From: GWA2-66-18 sp964537395
GTDB taxonomy: Bacteria > Elusimicrobiota > Elusimicrobia > UBA1565 > UBA9628
DNA length: 64,000 bases
Direction of reading: 5' to 3'
Assembly: GCA_964537395.1 (NCBI GenBank)
Contig: CAZIBN010000003.1
Span: 9,687-73,686, forward strand
Shown here: positions 16,203 through 25,200 of the stretch, piece by piece
Layout of the letters: every line of letters starts with the position of its first letter
Position numbering within the stretch: the stretch's first letter is position 1
The notes under the pieces: generated by a model
What the model was told of the DNA's origin: nothing
What the model saw: the letters and a program-made list of their open reading frames with translations, nothing else
Database searches by the model: none
Program-made: the position numbers and the translations under genes

Positions 16203-19200
16203 ACAAGGAGGCGAGGCGGCGGGCGAGGGGGGACTCGCCGGGGATGTTCGGGGCGAGGGCCTTCAGGGCCGCGTCGGCGGCGCGGCGGGCGGCGAGGGCG
16301 GCGGAGAGGGAGGCCTCGGCCTTCGCGACGTCCAGGGACAGATCGCCGGTCGCGGCCGCGGGCTTCGCGCCGAGCTTCTTGAGCTCCTCTTCGTAGACGC
16401 GCAGGCGCGCGTCCTGGCCCTCGGCGCCGAGCTCGAGGAGATAGTTCATCACCACGCGGTCGGTCGCCGCGCGGCGCGGGTCGGCGGTGAGGCGGCCGCC
16501 GTCGGCGCCGGCGCCGAGGCCGAGCTCGGCGAGCGCGGCGAGGAAGGCGGCGCGGCCGGTCTCGGTGCGCGTGTAGGCCTCGGCGTAGTTGCCCGCGCGG
16601 CCGCGCACGGTCTCCAGGGTCTCGCGGCGCGCGCCGCCGCGGAAGGCGGACAGGGCCTCGGCGCGGGAGGCCTCGCGGTCCTCCTGCGCCCATCTCGCCT
16701 CGCGCATCAACGCGCCCGAGCCGAAGATGAGGTTCAGGCGGCCGTCCACCGTGCGCGGGTCCTTCGAGTGCTCCGACTCGCCGGGGTTCAGCGCGCCGTC
16801 GTTGTCCACGACCGCGGGGAACTGGCTCGGGTCGAAATAACGCTCGACCTTGTCGGGCAGTATGCCGAGGAAGTCGATGGCGTGCAGCAAGGCCCCGCCG
16901 GGGCCGCGGCGGATCGAAGCGCCGCCCTCGCCGCGGCGCGCGTAGGTCCGGCCGAGGTAGCCGTGCTGGTTCGGGTCGCGCCCGGTGATGAGCTCGATCG
17001 GGATCTGAACGACGCCGCGGGGAAGCTCGAAGACGAGGTCGGGCCACTGCCCGGGGGAGTACGCCCAATGCCGGGCCGCGGTCGCCGCGTCGCGCGCCGA
17101 CTCGAGCCTCGCCTCGTTGAGCTCTCGGCCGAGGGTCACCGTGAATCCGTTCTCGGGATCGATCCAGCGCGCCGGGCGCGTCGTGGGCGCGAATTCCTGA
17201 TCCGTATTTTTCCAGACACGTCCTGAAGCGTCCTCGACCCACCAGCCACCGGCTTTATTGGCCAACGATTCCTTATCGTTGAAGATCCGGCGCACGCGGC
17301 CCGACGCGTCGGTCTCCAGCGCCAGGGGAGCCGCCCCGATCCAGCTCGTCGCGACGCCGCCGAGCGCGATCGTCTTCGCGCCGATGCGGGCCGCGACCAC
17401 GGAGCCGTCGGCGCCGAGGCCGATGGAAAGGTCGCTCGTGCGGTGGAACGTCCATTCGTGGGCGGGATCTTTCGGATCGGCCGCTTCCGCGGCCGTTTTG
17501 GAGAGCTCTATCTCATCGAGATAAACGGCGGCGACGTCGCCATTCTTGTCGAGGGCGAAGCCCCAAGCAGAGAGCTTGATCTTAAGCCAGCCTGCCCGGC
17601 GCGAAGACAGCGCCATATTGCGTGCCTCCTCGATGAGCGCGAGCAGGCCCGCGCGGCCGAGCTCCGCGCGGCGATAGGAAGCGGAGGCGCCGGAGGATTC
17701 GAGGGCCTCGAGCGAGGGATACTTGGCCGCGTCCGGCGCCGGGCCGTCCACGCGCACGAACGCGAGCAGCTCCGACGGGGCGCGCAGGCGCGCGGCGGCG
17801 ACGGGCACGGCCTTGCGCAGTCCCGTGCGCGGGTCCGTCCGCGACTCGAACCAGAGGACGCGACCCTCGCCCTCGAGGCGGCGCAGGTCGCCCAAGGTCA
17901 GGGCCGCGCCCACGGCGCCGCCGTCGAGCACGACCTCGGTGGAGGCCAGCGCCGTATCGAGGGCCGCGCGGCGCGCGCCTTCGTCGCGGCGCGCGCGCAC
18001 CAGAGTCAGGCGTTCGCGCGCGGCGTCGTCGCCCTCGACGACCTCGGCCCAGCCGGCCGTCAGGGCCGCGTCGGCGGTTTCCGGGATATTGCCGACCCAA
18101 AGCTCGGGGGCCACGAAGCGGCGGCCCGCGAGGTCGCTGACGCGGCCGGCCGTCTCGAGCCGGCGGATCTCGGCGGGGGAGGACCACGACACGCCCTTAT
18201 CCGAACGCAGGGCGATGAGGGCGGGAAGAGCGTCGGTGCGACCGATCCATCTCGCCTTCATGCCGCGCAGGAAGGCGACGGTCTCGGAGGCGGGGCCGAT
18301 CTCACGCGTTTCCTCGGGGTTGAAGCGCAGCGCGCGCAGGCGCGACTCGCCGAGCGCGATCGCGGCCTCGAGCGTCAGGATGCCGCGCCCGTACTGGAGG
18401 CGGTCGCGGCGGCGCGCGAGGCTCTCGCGCACGCCGAACAGGCCATCGAGGGAGCGCGTCCAGCCCGCGTCGGCGGCCGCTTCGGGAAGCTCGAGCGTGA
18501 GGGCGAGCTCGCGATCGAAGGCGTCGAGGGCGGCGACGTAGGCGTCGAGCGCCTTGTCCTTGAGCAGGTGGTCCGTGGGAGAGCCGGAGCGCGCGAGCCA
18601 GGCGGCCTGGGCTTCACGACGGAGGCGGGCGACGGTCGCGTCGAGCTCGATCAAGCGGCGCACGGGCTTATCGAGGGCCGCGGGCGCCTTGACCGCCGAC
18701 CAGTAGACGAGCGACAGCTCGCCGGAGACCGCGCCCTCGCTCGCCAGGGCCTCGCCCTCGGTCTTGAGCGACGCGGCCGTCTCCTCGCGAAGGAAGCCCA
18801 TCAGGCCGGTCCAGGCGGCGGAGCGCGACGGATCGGACGACTGCATCTCGCCCAGGACGCGGGCCAGCAGGCCCTCGATGAGGCGGCGGCGGCCCTGGAG
18901 ATCGACCTTCATGAGGCGGTCGAGGCGCTCGGCGGGGTCGTAATCGTTGCTCTTGACCGCCGCCTCGTCCCGCGCGGCGATGCGATAGCGCTCGACGAGC
19001 ACGCGAAGCTCCGCGCGGATCGACTCGGGCGCGCCGGCGAGGAGCTCGTCGTTGCGCCGCTCGAAATCCGAATCGAGGAGGCGGTCCGCCCACCAGGCGA
19101 GCAGGCGCTCCCGCGCCGTGCGCTCAGCCGGCTCTAATGGATCGCGTCCGCCTGCGGGGGCGCGCTGGCGGGCATAGACGGACGGCTTGATGCCGAGCGC

Positions 19201-22200
19201 GGACAGCTCGGCGGTCAGGCGCGCGAAATCCTCGGCAAGGGCCTGCGTGCCGTTGACGAACTCGAACTGCGCGCGGGCGGCCTCGCCCTGCGCGTCGGCG
19301 ATCTCAGAGACGGGCGAGAGCTTCATGCGCACGCGCTCGACCGCGCCGAGCAGGTCGCGGCGGGCGGTGAGCTCGCGCATGCGCAGGGCGGCGACCAGGC
19401 GCGTCTTCTCGGCGACCGAGGCCATGAGCGTGTGCAGGAGGAGCGCCAGGCTGTGCAGGCGCTGGCTGTCCTCGAGCTCGCGGCGCAGGGCATCGTCGAT
19501 GACCGAGATGAGGCCGGCGCGCACGCGCTCCGGATCCGGCGCCTCGAGGAAGGCGCCCGAGACCCAGGTGCCGCGGAACAGGCCGATCGCGGCCAGCGGC
19601 GTGAAGCCGCGCGAGCTCATGCGCTCGGCGAGCAGGTCGGCGCGCAGCTGCGGCAGGCGGTCGCGGCCGCCGAGCTCCTCCGGCAGGCCCTGCGTGAATA
19701 AGGTCTTCTTGAGGAGGTCAAGATCGAAGGCCTCGGCCTCCGCGACCTCGCGCGCCGCGGCGGCGGCGAGGTCGCCATCCGCGGGCTCAGGAAGAAGGGC
19801 CAGCAAGGCCTCGGGAGGCGTGCCGGGGGGAAGATGAAGGAAGGCCGCGGTCTCGGCGAGGTCGCGGGCGACGCGCGCGCGCGCCTGCGCGCCGATGCCC
19901 ACGCCCTCGGACCAGCGCATCAGCGCCGCGTCGAAGCGCAGCCGTGCCAGCGCCATGTCGGCGCGGGCGCGCGCGGCGGCGGCCCCGGCGCGGCGCTGCT
20001 CGTCGGCGCGCTCCTCGCGCAGGCGGGTCAGGGCGGCCATCGCCTCGGGCGGCGTCGACGGGCTGCGCAGGCGCGCCTCGAGCCAGCCCTCGACGAAGGT
20101 CTGCCCGACGGGGTCGCCCGACAGGGTCTGGCGATGGTCGTAGTAGCGGATGGAGCCCGTCACGTCGAGCGGCGGGCCCGACTCGATCGCGCCGATATCC
20201 TGGCTATCGTAGCGCGGAGGCGCCATGCGCAGGGCCGCCTCGCGCAGCCGGTCGGCGAGCTCGGCGTAGGAGCGAGGCATGGTCCCGGCCACGATCTTCT
20301 CGGAGCCGCCCCAGACGGAAAGCTGCGCCCGGAGCAAAGCCTCCTGCCGGGACAGCTCCATCGTCATGGCGCGGGACTCGACGTCGCCGCGCCCGGCGAG
20401 CGCGGCCCGGGCCGCGCGCACCCGCGACAGCTCGGAGGCGAGGCGCGCGCGCACCGTGGGGAGGGACTCGTCGAAGGCCTCGAGCGCGCGCTCGGCGGAC
20501 AACGTCCGCTCGCGGGCGATCGCGACGATCTCCGGGGAAGGCATGCCGTCGCCCGACAGCGCCGCGATCAGGCGTCCGAGGGAGCGCCCGACCATCGAGA
20601 TCGGATCGAGGCGCAGGCGGTCCACCTTCAGGCCCTTGTCCACAGCCGTCTCGACGGCGCGGGCGATCTTCAGCCGGGACTCGAGCGCATCGCGCGCCGC
20701 GGCGATGGGGTCGAGCCGCGCGGTGCGCGCGGCGAGCGCCTGCAGCGCGGTCTCGGCGTCGACGCTGAGCTGCAGGCGCGAATCGAGCGGCCGGCCGAGC
20801 AGATGATTGGCCGCGATCTCGGACTCGCGGCGGCGCGCGCGCAGATCCGAGAGCTGAGCTTTCGCGGCGCGCAGCTTCTCGGCCATCGCGGGAGTCCCGT
20901 CCTGCGACGCCTCGAGGGAGGGGATGAGCTCTCCCTCATAGAGCGCGGCCTGCTTGGCGGCGTAGGAGGCTTCGAGCAGTGCGCGCGTGAGGTTGAACGC
21001 CATGTCGCCCGCGGCCTTGTCCTGAAGGCGCGTGTACATGCCGGCCTCAGCGCCCCGGCGGCCCGCGTCGAGCTGGCGCAATTCCTCGGGCGCGAGGTCG
21101 ATGCCCACGACGGGCAGCACCGCGAGACCGGTGAGGCCGAACGCAGGGATCAGGGCGACGCCGGCGGCCGTGATGTTCGCGCCGATCGAGAGGTCCACGT
21201 CCACCTTGCGGATGCGGCGGTCGGAGGCCTCGAGCAACTCGCGGGCGGCCTCGGAGCGGCGCCCGAGCGCCTCCCAGGACGCCGAACGCGAGACGGCCTG
21301 GTCGAAGGCCGCGTTCATGTCCGCGGGCTCATCGCGCGTCTCGCCCTTGGGGCTCTCGCTTTCCTGCTCGGAGTCGAGCGAGGCCCAGGCGTCCTGCAGG
21401 GAGCCCTCGATGCCGTAGGTCAGGGAGTCGCTGGCCGCGTCGAGCCAGCGGCGCGCGCGCGCGCGCAGCTCGGGCGCGCCGATCAAAGCGTTGCGGAACA
21501 GGCGGATGCCGTCGGACAGCTCGCGCGCGGCCTCGGTCGAGGCGGCGTTGGCCTCGCGCGCGCGCTCGTTCCAGCCGTGCGCCGCGATGCGCTCGGAGCG
21601 AGCGCGCAGGCGCGTGGACTTCAGGCGCGCCGCCATCTCGAGCAAGGTCGCCCGGGACTGGAGCTGAAAGGCGGCGTTGACCTTGCCCTTGGCCGGGTCG
21701 TAGATCGGCAGGCGCACGGTCACCGCGACGCCGAGCGCCTGGCTCGACAGCATGTCCGGGAGCTGGGCGCCGAACGACAAAGTGAACTTCTCGATCCAGG
21801 GGATCCAGTCGAGCACCGCCAGCGAGGCCTCGGGCACCTTCATGTCGGTGCGCGCGCGGGCGAACAGCGCGCCGAGGCGCTCCGGGGAGGCGAGGGCGCG
21901 CGCGACCAGGCGCAGGACGCGGTCCAGGTCGTTGGGGTTGATGCCGTCGAAAGGCAGGGGCTCGTCGGGGCCGCGGCCGGTCAAGGATGCGTAGCGTAAA
22001 GAAGCGCGCCTCAACGCATCGGTCGCCTCGATGACGCGCACCTCGGCCTCGGCGCGCAGGACCTGATCCTCGGCGTGTGCCGCGAGGAAGGCGGCCAGGT
22101 GGCGGCGCCACTTGGCGAGCGCCACCGCGGCCATGGCCGACTGCCAGGCCTTCGCGGTGTCGAGCAGCTGCTCCTCGAGGTCGAGGCCGAGCGCGAACAG

Positions 22201-25200
22201 CGACGCGGAGCGCGCCGCCACGAGGTCGCGCTGGCTCTTGCTCAAGGTCAGCTCGGTCTGGGTGCCCGCCTGGAAGCCGCCGCCCGTCGCGCGCTCGGCC
22301 GTGCCCGGGCCGACGGGCCCGGAGACGAAGCCGACCATCGCGCGCTGGCGGATGTTGTCGAGCAGGGCGCCGCCCTTCTGAAGCTCGCCGACCTCGCGCG
22401 AGAGCCGCCCGATCTCGAGCACGATGAGCCGGCGGCCCGCGTCCGCGTCGAAGGCGCGCGCGAGCTCGGCCAGCGCCGGGTTCGACGCGTCGTCGCGCGT
22501 GAAGAAGTCGTTGATGGCCGAGTCGAACTCGGCCAGCGTCTTGCCGCCGCGAAGGTCCTCGGCCGCCGCACCCGTCACCGACCGCCACAGCTCGCCCAGG
22601 GTGTACGACGACTCGAAGGATACGGTCATGCGGTCGTTGAGGCCGATGTAGCGGCTGCCGTAGGACAGCGCGAGCTCGGAGTTCGTCCCGGTGCGCTTGC
22701 GGATCTCGGCGAAGTAGGCCGCGGCCGAGCCGGCGAGCTTGCCCTGCGCGTTGATGGTCCAGCCCAGGTCCGGGATCTCGTAGGAGATGCGGCCATTCAT
22801 CGAGTCCACCTTCTCACCGTGCTCCGCCCCGCCGCCGACGGAGAGCCGGGACTCGTGTCCTCCGACGTCGAAGGTGAAGCCCTTGAGGATGGTGGCCCCC
22901 ACGGCCTGCTGGGTCAGCGGGTCGGTGCCGCCCGTCTTCGCGTAGTAGAACTCGAGGTTGAAGGTATCCTTCTGGTCGAGCGCAGCCGCGAGGTCCACGC
23001 CGACGCCGAGCTTGGAGCGGGTGTACTCGCGGTCCTGGCCGCGCCCCTCGATCAGGAAGGTCTCGTTGAGCGTCGGGTCATACTGCGTGAAGTCGAGGTT
23101 GACCTCCTGCAGGAACCGGCGCGGGTCCTTGGCGAACAGCGCGGTCTGCTCGGCGTTGAGAGAGAGGACCTTGCTGAACTTGATCTTCGACTTCAGATTG
23201 CCGCCGTAGTAGGACGGCTTGCCGCCGGCGTCCGTCGCCGCGAAATCCGCGAAGCCCGCCGCGCCGAAATAGACCTTGCCATCGGCGACCATCAGCGCGA
23301 AATCGTCGAAGACCATCATGCGCGCCTCGCGCGCCTGCGAGCCGACGGTCAGGTCGGGCGGGATGTCCTGGATGAATTTATGGAACGTGACGTCGAGGTA
23401 ATTGACCATGTGGTCGCTGTCGAGCGACTCGACCCGCACGGTCACGCCCTGGTCGCCGAACGGCGCGTTGCCGGGCGAGGGGGGGCTGGCGAAGCGGTGG
23501 CCGATGACGCTGACATTCTGGCCCCACAGCTTGAGCGCGTTGCCGAAGGTGACCTGCTGCGCGGTCTCCAGGCCCCCGGGGGTGGAGAACTCGCTCTGGT
23601 ACACGAGGTAGAAGCCATCCGTGCCCTCGCCGACTTCCACCATCTTCGTGCCCGGTAGAATGGAGGAGAGAGCGCGCGGGTCCTTCATGATCTGCTCGCG
23701 GATCGAGACGAGGTCGCGCGCGGCGGAATCCGCCGACAGCGCGCCGAAGAGCTGGGTCAGGAAGCGCTCGAACTGCGACTTCGGGATGACCATGGTCTGG
23801 GGCCCGCCCCGGTTCTCGGCGAGCCAGGCGGGTCCGGTGCTGCCGATGGCGGAAACACGGCCCGCGAGCTCGGGGGAGAGGCGGCCGAGGTCGCCGACCG
23901 GCACGAGGGCCTTGTCGAGCGCCTCGCGCTCCACGCCGAGGGCCTTGAGCGTCTCCGCCACGGCCTTCGCGGCGTCGTCGCGCGCGCGCTCGGCACGGCG
24001 GGCCGAGATGTTGGTCTCGAGGACGGCCCGCGTCTTGTCCTGGATCGCGGAGATGTTCTGCGCGACGCGCGAGAGCGCCGTCTCATTGGGGTTGTCGAGC
24101 TGGGACAGCCAGCCGACGACGGTCGTGCGCTGGTCGTTGATGCCTTTGCGGGATTTAGCGAGGGCGTCCTTGAACTCGAGCGCGGCCTTGCGCTCGGCGT
24201 CGAGGGCCTCGTCGCCGTTCTGGTAGACTTCGCCAAGGGTGTCGTAGTACGTTTGAACCCGGCCGACGGTTCCGACGCCCTCGGCGCTCCACTGCGCCTT
24301 CTGGCCGAAGAGGTCGGCGCCTTCGCGCGCGACGCCGGACAGCATGTTGAACGCGGAGACCTTGCGGTCGAGGACTGCCTCGCCGCCGGAGAGGTCGCCG
24401 CCCACCCAGGCGAGGTCGGCGTCGAGGTCGGCGAGGCCAGCGTCGAGCCCGGTCGAGGCGCGGCCGAGGAAGGCGAGGAAGACGGGGATGCGGTCGCGGA
24501 GGTAATCGTCGGAGGTGGTGACGAGCGCGTCGGCGAAGAGGAAGCGGGCGAGGCACTCCGCGTAGGAATCACCTGAAGCCGTGGATGCTGTCGTGGGTAC
24601 CAGTCGTTTAATGGCTTCGAGACCGAGCAATGCGATCTTTTGATTCTGGGATACGTCGAGAGGGGGCTGGGTGCCGGTGGGGATTCCTGAGCCGCCGCCG
24701 ACCGCCAGGTCGGCGCTTCCGGCCGCGGCGAGCGCGGCGTCCGCGACCTGTTTGATGGCCGCCGCCATGTTCTGCAGGACTCGGGCGTCGGCCATGGAGG
24801 TGAGGCGCGGGCCCGTGGATGCTGATTCGGGATCCAGATCCGTCGGAAGTTTATACTTAACGGCAAAGGAATGGGTATTCGAGGTAAGGACATCTAACTG
24901 CGACAAAATGTTATTAACGGCAACGGCGGTGGTGTTCATTTTGACGGCCCTTACGCGACGCTCATCACGATAAACGGCGGCGCGACGGACCAACGAGTAG
25001 GGGACACGTTCGCCGTAAAGATCCTCCATCTCGGTGTTCGCGGGATCTTTACGGCGTCTCATGGAATCCTGATAATCGACGACGATTTTTTTGTAATCCT
25101 CGTATTGCTTGCGCACCTGGGCGATGCCTTCGCGGGCTGCGCCCGCGTTGTATGCCTTGGCGCCGTTGGAGGCGAGGCCCCAGGGTAAGGCCTTCCGCAA

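Noticed and set aside
19834..23658. Two long plus-strand frames opposite the giant TolC-like gene
   Set aside because: Low-complexity antisense shadows of a GC-rich coding strand.
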